Shown: positions 1 to 8,407, counted from the first letter of the stretch. The stretch: DNA of 41,530 nt from a filamentous cyanobacterium CCT1 (GCA_003017855.1 PYER01000024.1:1-41530); one strand, 5' to 3'. The notes: generated from the sequence alone by a model not told the origin. Program-made: numbers and translations.

Positions 1-19
1 AGATGTGTATAAGAGACAG
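1..19 (+). other. Nextera mosaic-end adaptor remnant
   Basis: The first 19 bases are identical to the Tn5/Nextera mosaic end used in tagmentation libraries. They put a TAA stop in the frame of the LCP gene that follows, while that frame is open from base 13 onward. Genomic sequence therefore most likely begins at base 20, and this stretch is untrimmed library sequence at a contig end. Confidence 0.93.
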
Positions 20-1212
20 ATTTTCTAGGCGGCGATACCAACCGGGCTAGCAGCTTTGGCGACCTGTGGCAGGCGGGCTTTCGCTACCAGGTGACGCGGC
101 CCGTCAATATTCTGGTCATGGGCATCGATGAAGTCCCCGACGCCCAGCCCACCTCGGATGAGGTGTTTGCGGGCCGCACCGACACGCTGCTGCTGGTGCG
201 GGTCGATGCCGAGGCCGGTACCCTCAACGTCATGTCAATTCCCCGCGATACGCGAGTGGAGATACCGGGCTTTGGCATGGATAAAGTCAACCAGGCCAAC
301 GTGCTGGGGGGGCCAGAACTGGTTGCCCAAACCCTGGGCTACAACCTAGGCAACATCCAGATTGACCGCTACGTGCGCATCAACACCGCCGCCTTTCGAG
401 AGATGGTCGATCTCGTCGGTGGCATCGAGGTTAACGTGCCCGGCCGCATGGAGTACACCGATCGCACCCAGGGCCTCTACATCGATCTCTACCCCGGTTG
501 GCAGACCCTAAATGGCGATCAGGCCGAGCAGTTTGCCCGCTACCGCAAAGACAGCGGCGACATTGGCCGCGTGCAGCGCCAGCAAATGCTGCTCAAAGCC
601 CTGCGGGAGCGGCTGACCAACCCCACGGTTATTCCTAAGCTGCCCCAGGCCATTCGGGTGCTCCAGCGCTATGTCGATACCAACCTCACCCTGGAAGAAA
701 TGCTGGCGATCGCCAACTTTGGCCTCGAAATCGAGTCTGACCAGCTGCAAATGGTGATGCTGCCCGGTCGCTTTAGCACCCCAGCCGAATTTAACGCCAG
801 CTACTGGCTGCCCAACTGGGAAGCTTCGGCCACGGTGATGCAGAACTTTTTTGAGGCCGACGAGATTGGCATCTACGCCGACAATTCCCCAGAGCGCTAC
901 GTGGCCGATTTGGCGATCGCGGTTCAAAACGCCTCTGGTCAGCCCGAGCAGGCCGCCTCGGTAGCCGACTATCTGCGCGAGAACGGCTTCAGCAATGTCT
1001 ACGTGATTGACGACTGGCCCGGCACCATGGTCCGTACTGAGGTGGTGGCGCAGCAGGGCGATGTCGAGAGCGCCCGAGTGGTTGAGTCACTGTTGGGTAC
1101 AGGCCGGGCGCTGTCGGAGTCAACCGGTGACCTGGGCTCTGACATTACCATTCGGGTGGGGCAAGACTGGGCGGAGCGCGCCAGCCAGCCCCTTGAGGCT
1201 CCGCCCCAGTAG
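20..1212 (+). CDS. LCP (LytR-CpsA-Psr) family protein, 5' truncated
   Basis: LCP proteins are membrane-anchored enzymes that transfer polyprenyl-linked glycopolymers onto peptidoglycan or other acceptors outside the cytoplasmic membrane. Visible here are the opening strand VNILVMGID, the RTDTLLLVRVD segment, SIPRDTRV with its conserved arginine, DKVNQAN, the GG(I/V)EV stretch after VDLV, and the closing R-YRKDSGDIGRVQRQQ block. After about nt 905 a second domain follows (VQNASGQPEQAASVADYLRENG), which fits the LytR_C domain. The frame is open upstream of the GTG at 91, and codons from base 22 read as plausible LCP sequence (FLGGDTNRAS), so the N-terminal membrane anchor is simply missing at the contig end. 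Three bases separate its stop from the next gene, so the two are probably co-transcribed. Confidence 0.93.
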
Positions 1213-1215
1213 CCC

Positions 1216-1602
1216 ATGCCCAGCTCCCCTCTGCCCGATGTCCAGGCTGAACTGGCTCGCGATCGCAACCACCTGGCCGCCAATCGGACGCTGCTCTCCT
1301 TTGTGCGCAGCAGCCTGACGCTGATCAGCCTTGGCGTTGCGCTGGATCAGATTTTGACGGCGATCGCGGCGGGCGATCGCGCGATCGATGCCTGGGTCTA
1401 CGGCCTGAGCCTGGTATATGTGGGGGTGGGGGTGTTGAGTTTGGTCTTGGCTATCGCTGATTACCAGACTGAGCGGGGGCGGCTGCGATCGCCCACCTAT
1501 CGCTACCGGCCCCGCTGGTCGATTGCTGAGACCACCGGGTGGGCTGTCCTTGCGATCGGTGCGGTGGCGCTGGGCTGGTTAGGTTTAGACCTGCTGTCGT
1601 AG
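1216..1602 (+). CDS. DUF202 family membrane protein (copy 1)
   Basis: This 128-aa protein opens with the DUF202 signature: ELARDRNHLAANRTLLSFVR, then a hydrophobic helix. It has three predicted membrane segments (about residues 33-55, 65-85 and 105-127), with the basic loop ERGRLRSPTYRYRPRW between the second and third. DUF202 (YidH-like) proteins are small inner-membrane proteins of unknown function. The ATG lies three bases after the LCP stop. It is the most divergent of the three DUF202 copies here: HLAANRTLL replaces the usual R-AEERTL. Confidence 0.85.
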   Translation: MPSSPLPDVQAELARDRNHLAANRTLLSFVRSSLTLISLGVALDQILTAIAAGDRAIDAWVYGLSLVYVGVGVLSLVLAIADYQTERGRLRSPTYRYRPRWSIAETTGWAVLAIGAVALGWLGLDLLS

Positions 1603-1708
1603 GATCAGCGATCGCCTGAGGGGCAAAATGGTAAGGAGATTCTCCAAACCGCGTCTGGGAATGTCTTGCCCTCTCATAGTGAATCTACCTTAGCTACCCC
1701 CTATTGGG

Positions 1709-1736
1709 CTGGAGCAAACACCGTTTGCCCCTACGC
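1709..1736. repeat. Degenerate copy of a palindromic dispersed repeat
   Basis: The segment GAGCAAACACCGTTTGCCCC followed by TACG matches the right half and part of the left half of the perfect palindrome at 25085-25112 and the near copy at 27967-27994. It sits in the 221-bp spacer between DUF202 copies 1 and 2, where I see no gene. Confidence 0.55.
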
Positions 1737-1823
1737 AAGCTGCCTGCCTATGCGATTCAGATTTCGTATTAGAGGTGGCTTCCAGCGCCTGTAGCTAGCG
1801 CCATCCTTTCCTTGCATTGGCAG

Positions 1824-2219
1824 CTATCGCCATAGCAGGGTTACCCCCAACCCTGCAATCCCCGCCAGCACAATGGTGACTACGGCCCAGCGATTTAGGG
1901 TTTGAATGGGCAGCAGCACGTAGTCTTGCTGCTCAATGGCCCGCAGTGCCAGCCGATGCTGAACCAGCGCTAACCCCAGTAGCACCACCCCCACCCCCAC
2001 AAAGCCAATACCCACTAGGGTTGAGGTGGCTGGCACCAGCTTGAGGGCGGCCTGCTGACCCAGACGGCGGCCGATTTGCTCAAAGGCAACCCCAAACCCA
2101 ATCAGGCTCAGACAGAGGCCAATCCAGGCGTTGAGGGTGCGTTCGGCGGCGGCGCGGTTCCGTTCTCGGGCGAGTTCGTTTGTGGTACTCACCTGTTCGG
2201 GCGGTGGTGCATCATGCAT
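1824..2219 (-). CDS. DUF202 family membrane protein (copy 2)
   Basis: This 131-aa protein carries the DUF202 block NELARERNRAAAERTLNAWI followed by a hydrophobic stretch (LCLSLIGFGVAFEQIG). Two more membrane segments follow, around residues 66-88 and 108-130. It is transcribed toward copy 1 and away from copy 3, with about 130 bp between the start codons of copies 2 and 3 that must hold both promoters. Function is unknown for the family. Confidence 0.85.
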   Translation of the reverse strand: MHDAPPPEQVSTTNELARERNRAAAERTLNAWIGLCLSLIGFGVAFEQIGRRLGQQAALKLVPATSTLVGIGFVGVGVVLLGLALVQHRLALRAIEQQDYVLLPIQTLNRWAVVTIVLAGIAGLGVTLLWR

Positions 2220-2352
2220 AGATCTGAGCTGTGGCCCTGTAAATCGTCAGGAGAAAATGGCGGCAGAGCGCTGCCTGGGGGCCAGATTTAGTTAATCTGA
2301 GAGTACAGTACTCTAGTTGAGTTTTTGCGGCTTTATTCAGGCTGGTGCTGCC

Positions 2353-2754
2353 ATGAGTGCGTCTAATCGAGGCCCGAACCCGGCCACCGAGTTGGCTAAA
2401 GAGCGCAATCGCGCCGCCGAAGAGCGCACGCTGATGGCCTGGATTCGCACCTCACTGGCGCTGATTGGGTTTGGGTTTGGCATTGAGCGCATTGTTGCCG
2501 CTATTTACCAAACCCTGGGAGGTGCTGTTAACCCTCTGCCCCTGTCGCGAATTTTGGGACTGTCGTTTGTGGCTCTGGGCACGTTTGCCCTATTGAGTGC
2601 CGCCCTCGACCACAACCATCAGCTGCGACGCATTCAGCGCAACGATCTGGTCTATCGATCGCGGCGTTCTCCAGCCCTGGTAGTGGCCTACATTCTTACG
2701 GGGCTAGGGGCGATCGCCTTTATCGGCATTTTAGTCAGCCCTTTAGTTTCCTGA
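2353..2754 (+). CDS. DUF202 family membrane protein (copy 3)
   Basis: This 133-aa protein has the most canonical DUF202 start: ELAKERNRAAEERTLMAWIR, followed by SLALIGFGFGIERIV. It has three hydrophobic segments. I chose the ATG at 2353 over an in-frame TTG at 2317, because the 12 extra residues (MSFCGFIQAGAA) are unlike the family and lie in an AT-rich divergent promoter region. It is closer to copy 2 than to copy 1 in the signature region. Confidence 0.87.
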   Translation: MSASNRGPNPATELAKERNRAAEERTLMAWIRTSLALIGFGFGIERIVAAIYQTLGGAVNPLPLSRILGLSFVALGTFALLSAALDHNHQLRRIQRNDLVYRSRRSPALVVAYILTGLGAIAFIGILVSPLVS

Positions 2755-2901
2755 AAATCAAAGTAAGCGTGGCTGAGACACAGCATTCTCCAGACTGAGC
2801 TAGCAGTTCCTAGATCAAAAGATAAAACTACTCAAACCCATTCAGACATCTGAATTGTGAGCTAAAGAATCTAATTTTTCTTAAATAGAATAAAGCACTA
2901 A

Positions 2902-3045
2902 ATGGCCTTGGCCGGCCAGCGTCAGCATGTAACAGCTCTGGAAGATAAGTTTACAAAGCAAAGTCTCTCTTCACGCTTTTTAGAGCGAGAGATGGTCTCC
3001 CCAGGGGTTTTAGATCTTGTACGAAGCCTTGCTAATAAAGGTTAA
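2902..3045 (+). CDS. Possible small protein, 47 aa
   Basis: A short frame (ATG 2902 to TAA 3045) encodes a basic, soluble peptide starting MALAGQRHVTALEDKFTKQS and ending LVRSLANKG. It sits alone in the 365-bp AT-rich spacer after DUF202 copy 3 (2755-3119), where no longer gene is found. No good Shine-Dalgarno is visible (upstream is TAAAGCACTAA) and I recognise no family. A chance ORF is a real alternative. Confidence 0.25.
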   Translation: MALAGQRQHVTALEDKFTKQSLSSRFLEREMVSPGVLDLVRSLANKG

Positions 3046-3119
3046 ATGATTCAGGAGACCAGCCGTAATCCATAAGCTGGAGACTAGGATGATGGGGAAA
3101 ATTAAAAACCAGGCGTCAC

Positions 3120-3491
3120 ATGGACTCTATCCAAACTCAAGTCATTCTTTTGACAAACAAGATTGACGCCCTGCATCACATGATTGATCAGGTTAACGAT
3201 CAGGTTGCTGCGCTAATTGCGACCCAGGCCTGTGCCATTACACCCAACGATGCTGGGGCCGAGCGCTTTGCCTACGGCAAGTCTTCTCGACAAGGTCCTG
3301 GCCTGCTAGACAGTGTTTGCGAGCACAAAGATGTTCTGCTTGACAGTAGTTATTTAGACTTAGATCGTCAGAATACAGAGACTACTTTCTCCCAAGACGT
3401 CCAGATTCAGCGGCTAACGGCTCAGTTAACAGCGGCCTACAATCGGATTGCAGCCCTAGAAGAGCAGCTGCTATCTACTCGGGTCCATTAA
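3120..3491 (+). CDS. Hypothetical coiled-coil protein
   Basis: This 123-aa soluble protein has heptad-like hydrophobic spacing at both ends: residues 5-35 (VILLTNKIDALHHMIDQV) and 95-118 (IQRLTAQLTAAYNRIAALEE). A polar, low-complexity middle separates them. I do not recognise the family; it may be a small oligomerising or scaffold protein. Its last codons overlap the 3' end of the convergent DUF4346 gene by 4 bp. The surrounding DNA (2755-3120) is clearly more AT-rich than the rest of the window. Confidence 0.6.
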   Translation: MDSIQTQVILLTNKIDALHHMIDQVNDQVAALIATQACAITPNDAGAERFAYGKSSRQGPGLLDSVCEHKDVLLDSSYLDLDRQNTETTFSQDVQIQRLTAQLTAAYNRIAALEEQLLSTRVH

Positions 3492-3895
3492 TCTTGAATA
3501 TAGGGCTCGCCTGCTGACAGGGCGGCTTCGGCCCGCACAAACTCGCGCCCCAGATAGGCCGCATGGTCTAGATAGGTGATGGGGCAGGGAATATCCGGGT
3601 CTTCAAAAATGGCGATGCAGAGTTCTTTTGCGGTGCGGCCGCTATAGGTGCGGGTGGGCACCCGTTCTACGGCACCTCGCACAGGTAGGGGCTTGCCAGT
3701 AACCGGGTCGCAGGCTAACCCTTTGTCGTTGATGATGTTGGCAAAGTGCTTAGCGCAGATCAGCCCCTGCTCTACATCCAAATAGATTAAAAAGTAGCCA
3801 CCGGGGTCTAGCTCGATGTAGCGTTTCGAGAGCTGGTCATCGAGGGCCTGACGCTGGGCTTTATCAATGGGCTGGGTGCTAGAGGGTAGAGTCAT
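3488..3895 (-). CDS. DUF4346 family protein
   Basis: This 135-aa soluble protein contains the stretch ELDPGGYFLIYLDVEQGLIC, then GLACDPVTGKPLPVRG and RTYSGRTAKELCIAIFED. These are features I associate with the cyanobacterial DUF4346 family, whose function is not established. I chose the ATG at 3895; the longer frame begins at a TTG (3934) and its first 13 codons run through a HIP1 site and look non-coding. It overlaps the convergent coiled-coil gene by 4 bp. Confidence 0.75.
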   Translation of the reverse strand: MTLPSSTQPIDKAQRQALDDQLSKRYIELDPGGYFLIYLDVEQGLICAKHFANIINDKGLACDPVTGKPLPVRGAVERVPTRTYSGRTAKELCIAIFEDPDIPCPITYLDHAAYLGREFVRAEAALSAGEPYIQD

Positions 3896-3995
3896 CACAG
3901 GATGGCGCAGCGATCGCGGCCTGTACAGGGTCAAGGCTTTCTATGGTAGCGCGTCGGGCTATCGACCCAACTCTTTTCCTAGCACGGGTTCGGTC

Positions 3996-5546
3996 TCAGA
4001 GGCGGCTGGCTAAACTGTAGACCTCCTGGGGCTTGGCCTTACCTTTCAGCGACAGCATCCCCAAAAACCGGCAGTCATAGGTCGAATCGGCCGCCAGGGC
4101 CTGGTAGGTTGCTGCATCCAGCAGAATCTGGTCGTGGGTGGCGCAGCCCATCAGGCGCGCGGCGGTGTTGACCGTATCGCCCAGCACGTTAAACTCTCGC
4201 CGCCCGCGGGGTTCGCCAATTTCGGCAGCAAACACCTGGCCATAGGTGAGGCCCATGCGACAGGTAAGGGGCATCAGCTGGCCGTGGCGAGTAGGGGCAT
4301 GCAAGTTACTCACCAGATCGCGAATATCCAGCAGGGTTTCGGCGGCTCGCTGGGGGGCGTCAGTTTCGGGGGTGAGCACGCCAAAATGAATCAGCATGTC
4401 TGAGCCGATGGAGTGGTAGGTCACCTTTTGCAGAATGCCGCGCCGCCGTTCTACGGCCCCGTTGATCAGGGCAAAGGCCTGGGAAAAGCAGCTGACAATA
4501 CCCTCGGTATCGTCGGGGTAGTCGGCATTTACTGCCTCAGGCAGGCCAATCAGGTTGACAAAGGCTACTGCCGCCGTCGGAAACGCGGGCGGAATGCGGC
4601 GAGCAGCGGCGGTGTTGACCAGCAGCTGCAGCACCGATCGCGGCAGGTAGCTGGTCAGCGGCTCCAGGGTTTGCAGGCTGGCCTCAATTTCTTGCATCAG
4701 GCCAGGCACGCTGCGGTCAAACAACACTGGGCCAGCCGCGCGACGGCGGTTTAGGGTCAGGTCGTATTCGCCCAGGATTTCGGCGCTGAGATCGTCTATC
4801 ACCAGGCTGCCGCCGCCGGTTTTTGGCTCCAGCCGCAGGAGGGGATTGGTCTGCAGGCGATCGCACCCTGCCTGACTCAGACAGACTCGGCCCACAGTTC
4901 CGGCGGCCTCAGTTTGCTTAGCTTTCAGCACCGTTTGACCCAAAAGCACATGGGCACGACGCATAGGGGTGCCAATATCGGCCGCTACAAACGACCCTGG
5001 GTGAATGCCCAGCCGCATCTGCAGCGACAGCGGGCCTTGGGCGGTTTCAAGATTGGCAAAGTTGGCCATTGCCCGCTGCATGCGCAGCCCGGCATAGACA
5101 GCCTGGAGCAATTCTGCACTGCCGTCAGACTGGTAGGCCTCGTGGCGAAACTGCACCAGCATGGCATCGCCGGTAAACTCCAGCAGATTGCCGCCAGCCT
5201 TGCTGATCAGCTCCACCATCTGAGCAAAGTAGCGGTTGATGATGGTCAGCAGAGCCTCGGCTCCAGCTGGCCCAGCGGCGGCGTTGGCCGCAAACAGGGG
5301 GGTGAACCCGGCTAAATCGGTGAACAACAGGGTGCCCTGGTGCCAGCGATGGCGCACCTGCGAACGGGTAGGGGGCCGCTGAGACACATCTCGCGGCACG
5401 TAGCCGATTAGCACGTGCTGCAGCGTGCGCAGGTGGTCAAATACCTTGCTTAAGCTCTGGGCTGAGGGGTCAACCCACAGCGCTGCGTAGAGGTCAGCGG
5501 GTACCAACTCTCGCAGGCTACGCTCAATGCTCTCCAGTTCTGCCAC
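3996..5546 (-). CDS. Tandem-domain class III adenylate/guanylate cyclase
   Basis: This 516-aa protein should convert ATP or GTP to a cyclic nucleotide. It has two cyclase homology domains and no membrane segment, receiver or kinase domain. Domain 1 (about 68-225) has both metal-binding aspartates, D77 in LLFTDLAGF and D127 in EFTGDAML. Its transition-state positions are changed: GQTVLKAKQ in place of GDTVN-AAR. Domain 2 (about 322-490) is the reverse. The first metal Asp is Asn (N331 in AFVNLIG), but N460 and R464 are present in GDTVNTAARL. The domains are thus complementary, like C1 and C2 of animal membrane cyclases, and could form one composite catalytic site in a single chain. The positions that normally select the base read H378 and N453, neither the Lys/Asp(Thr) pair of adenylate cyclases nor the Glu/Cys pair of guanylate cyclases, so the substrate cannot be called. 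The start is a GTG; a nearby ATG is out of frame. Confidence 0.88.
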   Translation of the reverse strand: MAELESIERSLRELVPADLYAALWVDPSAQSLSKVFDHLRTLQHVLIGYVPRDVSQRPPTRSQVRHRWHQGTLLFTDLAGFTPLFAANAAAGPAGAEALLTIINRYFAQMVELISKAGGNLLEFTGDAMLVQFRHEAYQSDGSAELLQAVYAGLRMQRAMANFANLETAQGPLSLQMRLGIHPGSFVAADIGTPMRRAHVLLGQTVLKAKQTEAAGTVGRVCLSQAGCDRLQTNPLLRLEPKTGGGSLVIDDLSAEILGEYDLTLNRRRAAGPVLFDRSVPGLMQEIEASLQTLEPLTSYLPRSVLQLLVNTAAARRIPPAFPTAAVAFVNLIGLPEAVNADYPDDTEGIVSCFSQAFALINGAVERRRGILQKVTYHSIGSDMLIHFGVLTPETDAPQRAAETLLDIRDLVSNLHAPTRHGQLMPLTCRMGLTYGQVFAAEIGEPRGRREFNVLGDTVNTAARLMGCATHDQILLDAATYQALAADSTYDCRFLGMLSLKGKAKPQEVYSLASRL

Positions 5547-5667
5547 TGCCCCTGTCCATTACTTGCCCTGCTGCCGCCACGTTTAGGGTGCCCCAGCTAC
5601 AGGGCGATCGCCCTACTAAGCCGGTCCTAGCTTTCCAGGGTGGCTACGCCAACGCTTATTGCGCCGG

Positions 5668-6840
5668 CTAGGGCAGTTTGAGGGGCAGTTCGGCATTGAT
5701 AGCGTCAATTTCCTGCTGCTCTAGCTCGTTGACCTCAGTGATGTAGCGACTAAGCAGCTTTGCCAACCGCCCATCGTAGAAACGATGCAGGCTGTAGTTG
5801 CCCAGGGCCGGAAAGCCGCGCCGCTTTTTGTGGCGACCACCCGCCCCGGGATCAAATGAGGTGATGCCGTTGGCGATCGCCCACTCAATCGGCGCGTAGT
5901 AGCAAGCGTTGAAGTGTAGGTTGTTGAAGTCCATTGTGGAGCCCCAGTAGCGACCATAGAGGCGATCGCCCTTGGTGAGGCAAAACGACATGCCAACTGG
6001 GTCGCTGTCGTCTTCGCCGTAGGCGGCAAAAAATACCATGCGGTGGCGATAGTCGTGGTGCAGCAGCGTAAAGAATTTGCGGCTCAGGTATTTGCTGCCC
6101 CACCAGCCAAACTTGTCGCAGGTGTCGGCATAAAAGTCGTACATCTGGTTGCATAGGGTTTTGCTGATCGCGTCGCCTGTAATAGCTTCCAGACGCAGGC
6201 CCGCCGTCTCCATCGACTTGCGCTCGCGCTTGATGTTGCGGCGCTGGTTAGCATTAAAAATACTCAGATAGTCGTCAAAGTTTTGAAAGCCCTGGTTCTG
6301 CCAGACGTAGCTGTGGTGCAGCCATTCTGAGAAACCTAGCTGGGTCATGGTCGCCCGCCACTGGGGGTCAACGTAGAGAAAGTGGCAGCCAGAGATGCTG
6401 TTGCGATCGCAAAAGTCGTCGATCACCTCGACCATCGCTCGGGTGATCACCGCTTCATCGGCGTCGGGGGCAATCAAAAATCGGTAGCCCTCCGCCGGGG
6501 TAAAGGGCGACATGCCTAGCAGCTTAGGGTAATACTCTATCCCCATCCGCTCAGCCAGGTCGGCCCACTGGTGGTCAAACACAAACTCACCCCGGCTGTG
6601 CCCTTTCAGGTACATCGGGGCTGCCCCTACCAGGGTCTTGCCCTGCCAGAGCACGAGGTGGCAGGGCAGCCAGCCAGAGTTTGCCCCCACGCTGTGCGAT
6701 CGCTCCATGTTGTGCAGCCAGCTCCACTCTAAAAAGGGGGTGGCTAGGGGCATAGCCAGCTCATTCCACACCGCTTCGGGCACCTCTTCGATGGAACGCA
6801 GCCAGGTGGCGGTGAGCGACGGCACAGCGGGGTAGCCCAT
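5668..6840 (-). CDS. COG3146/DUF482 GNAT-like acyltransferase
   Basis: This 390-aa protein fits the COG3146 family (FemAB/GNAT-like, DUF482), putative N-acyltransferases often labelled peptidoglycan-biosynthesis-like. Typical blocks are LEWSWLHNMERSHSVGANSG near the N-terminus, NANQRRNIKRERK in the middle, GRYWGSTMDFNNLHFNACYY, and FDPGAGGRHKKRRGF near the C-terminus. It is soluble and of normal family length. The substrate is unknown. It is followed by a large downstream gap to the cyclase and preceded 6 bp upstream by the RibD_C reductase, so those two are probably one transcript. Confidence 0.87.
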   Translation of the reverse strand: MGYPAVPSLTATWLRSIEEVPEAVWNELAMPLATPFLEWSWLHNMERSHSVGANSGWLPCHLVLWQGKTLVGAAPMYLKGHSRGEFVFDHQWADLAERMGIEYYPKLLGMSPFTPAEGYRFLIAPDADEAVITRAMVEVIDDFCDRNSISGCHFLYVDPQWRATMTQLGFSEWLHHSYVWQNQGFQNFDDYLSIFNANQRRNIKRERKSMETAGLRLEAITGDAISKTLCNQMYDFYADTCDKFGWWGSKYLSRKFFTLLHHDYRHRMVFFAAYGEDDSDPVGMSFCLTKGDRLYGRYWGSTMDFNNLHFNACYYAPIEWAIANGITSFDPGAGGRHKKRRGFPALGNYSLHRFYDGRLAKLLSRYITEVNELEQQEIDAINAELPLKLP

Positions 6841-6846
6841 GGGTGG

Positions 6847-7605
6847 TTAGCCGGTAGGAGACGGTTCGTTATTCTCCAGGGTAAAGGAATTTGCGGTTCT
6901 ATGCAGGGGCAGCACTCGGTAGTGCAAAAACACCTCATCGCCTACGGTGTGGTTGGAAAGCAGCCTGAGTCGGGGGGCCAAATCCGCTAAAAAACCGGCC
7001 CCCTCCACCGGTGTTGGAGCTGTCGTGCCGCCCAGAATCAGCGGACAGACCGTGATAAATATTTCGTGGACGCAGTGGCAGCGCAGGAGGTCGGCGGCTA
7101 GCCCCCCGCCCCCTAACAGCGCCAAAGAATTGATTCCGGCCTGCCTGAACTGGGCTAGAACCCAGGCCCAATCCCAGGGCTGGGTCTTGTCTTCGGGGAT
7201 CGGCCAAATGTGGTGAAACTGGTCTGCCTGCCAACCTTTGGCTCCCGCCGCTGTGGTGACCAAACCCCTGGGCACCGACTGCTGAAAATAGCGCAGCTTA
7301 GGGTTCAAATTGCCCGAGGGCGACCAAACGATTTGAACCGGCTGCTCGGGCTGCCCCCGCTGCCGTCGCTGGGCCAGTAATTCGGCGTTACGCACGCTGA
7401 GTGTAGTGCCGTAGGCCCGCAGGGTGCCGCCGCCAAACAGCACGCCATCCACCGCCGCCACCTGTACCTCCAGGTGAGCCAGATCGGCGGGGGATGAAAA
7501 CCGGGCGGCCCCCCGATGAACGTCGGCAATTTTGCCGTCCAGGCTCATGGCCAGCACCAGGGTAGTGTGGGGGATGGCGGAGTTAGACTCGGGGGCGATC
7601 GCCAA
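6847..7605 (-). CDS. RibD C-terminal domain (dihydrofolate reductase-like) protein
   Basis: This 252-aa protein has the RibD_C/DHFR-like reductase fold: TLVLAMSLDGKIAD at the N-terminus, DGVLFGGGTLRAYG for nucleotide binding, ALLGGGGLAADLL, then a closing ITVCPLILGGT. It would use NADPH to reduce a pyrimidine or pterin-like substrate. It lacks the deaminase domain of a full RibD. It may be the separate cyanobacterial reductase for riboflavin synthesis or an orphan relative; the sequence does not decide. The only plausible start upstream of the conserved core is a TTG at 7605, because a stop lies shortly before it. Confidence 0.85.
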   Translation of the reverse strand: MAIAPESNSAIPHTTLVLAMSLDGKIADVHRGAARFSSPADLAHLEVQVAAVDGVLFGGGTLRAYGTTLSVRNAELLAQRRQRGQPEQPVQIVWSPSGNLNPKLRYFQQSVPRGLVTTAAGAKGWQADQFHHIWPIPEDKTQPWDWAWVLAQFRQAGINSLALLGGGGLAADLLRCHCVHEIFITVCPLILGGTTAPTPVEGAGFLADLAPRLRLLSNHTVGDEVFLHYRVLPLHRTANSFTLENNEPSPTG

Positions 7606-7629
7606 GGCTACAGGTCGTGTAAGACCTCT

Positions 7630-8190
7630 TTAGTTTAACGAGGGCTGGCCGCTGCCTAGATCCCAGCTGCGGTGGCAGACCCAGCTCTGGTTGGGCGACG
7701 ATCGCTGGTAAAACCGCATTTCCCACTGGGTAGGCGTTTGGCAGTCGATAGCGGCTTCGGCCTGGGCCACAATGGCATCAATTTGCTTTTGGTCAACGCC
7801 ACAGGCTAGAGGCATATCCAGCGCCTCTTGAATGCGAAGGGGCGTTTTGCGGGTGGGTGACTTAACCGTGCAGGCAAAGTTGACCATCACCTGCTTCAGC
7901 CAAGGGGCCGTAATCGCCATACCGCAGCCGTCGGGCTTGGTCACCAGCCCGTCCATAGTGACGACCGGGGAAGGGCGCGATTTTAGCCCCCGGTTAAAGG
8001 CGCGATCAAGGCTTTGGGTATAGACGGGGGCTGCACTGCCCTGTTCTTCAAAACCCTCAATTAAGGTAAAACCAGGGACAGCGCCCCTGGCTCCGTTGGC
8101 TTCCTGAGCATCGCCACTCTGGGCCAGAAACTGCTTGATCTGCTCAGCCAGGGTGCCGGTCGGGCAGACAAAAATAGCAAACTTGGTCAT
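7630..8190 (-). CDS. Hypothetical protein, 186 aa
   Basis: The protein begins MTKFAIFVCPTGTLAEQIKQ and has AVPGFTLIEGFEEQ around residue 43, QSLDRAFNRGLK around residue 65, TMDGLVTKPDG, and WEMRFYQRS near the C-terminus with WVCHRSWDLG. It is soluble, with no signal peptide. The order FVCPTG then P-TL-GF loosely recalls 2H phosphoesterase/RNA-ligase-like proteins, but the HxT catalytic pair is not there, so I assign no function. The ATG at 8190 is preferred over an upstream TTG-type start whose extra 20 residues look non-coding. Upstream, 8191-8407 is a 217-bp spacer without visible features. Confidence 0.72.
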   Translation of the reverse strand: MTKFAIFVCPTGTLAEQIKQFLAQSGDAQEANGARGAVPGFTLIEGFEEQGSAAPVYTQSLDRAFNRGLKSRPSPVVTMDGLVTKPDGCGMAITAPWLKQVMVNFACTVKSPTRKTPLRIQEALDMPLACGVDQKQIDAIVAQAEAAIDCQTPTQWEMRFYQRSSPNQSWVCHRSWDLGSGQPSLN

Positions 8191-8407
8191 GGTATTCCCA
8201 GAGAAACAACGGGCTGGGAAGTACGGTATTGAGCCTGCTCTAGCTAACAAAAGAAAGGCAGACGCTAGGGATAGAGGCAGGCCAACGACTATACCTCTAC
8301 ATAGCAGCTTAAGCTATAACTGGCTAGATGCTGTTAATAGAGCGTTATTGTTTACTTAAGGCTTGGCCGCGAAGTGCCCTTTGGAGTAATTTGCAGAGTG
8401 CTCTACG

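Noticed and set aside
7630-8190. Calling this gene a 2'-5' RNA ligase / 2H phosphoesterase
   Set aside because: The two HxT/S catalytic motifs are not present, so the resemblance is too weak for a functional label.
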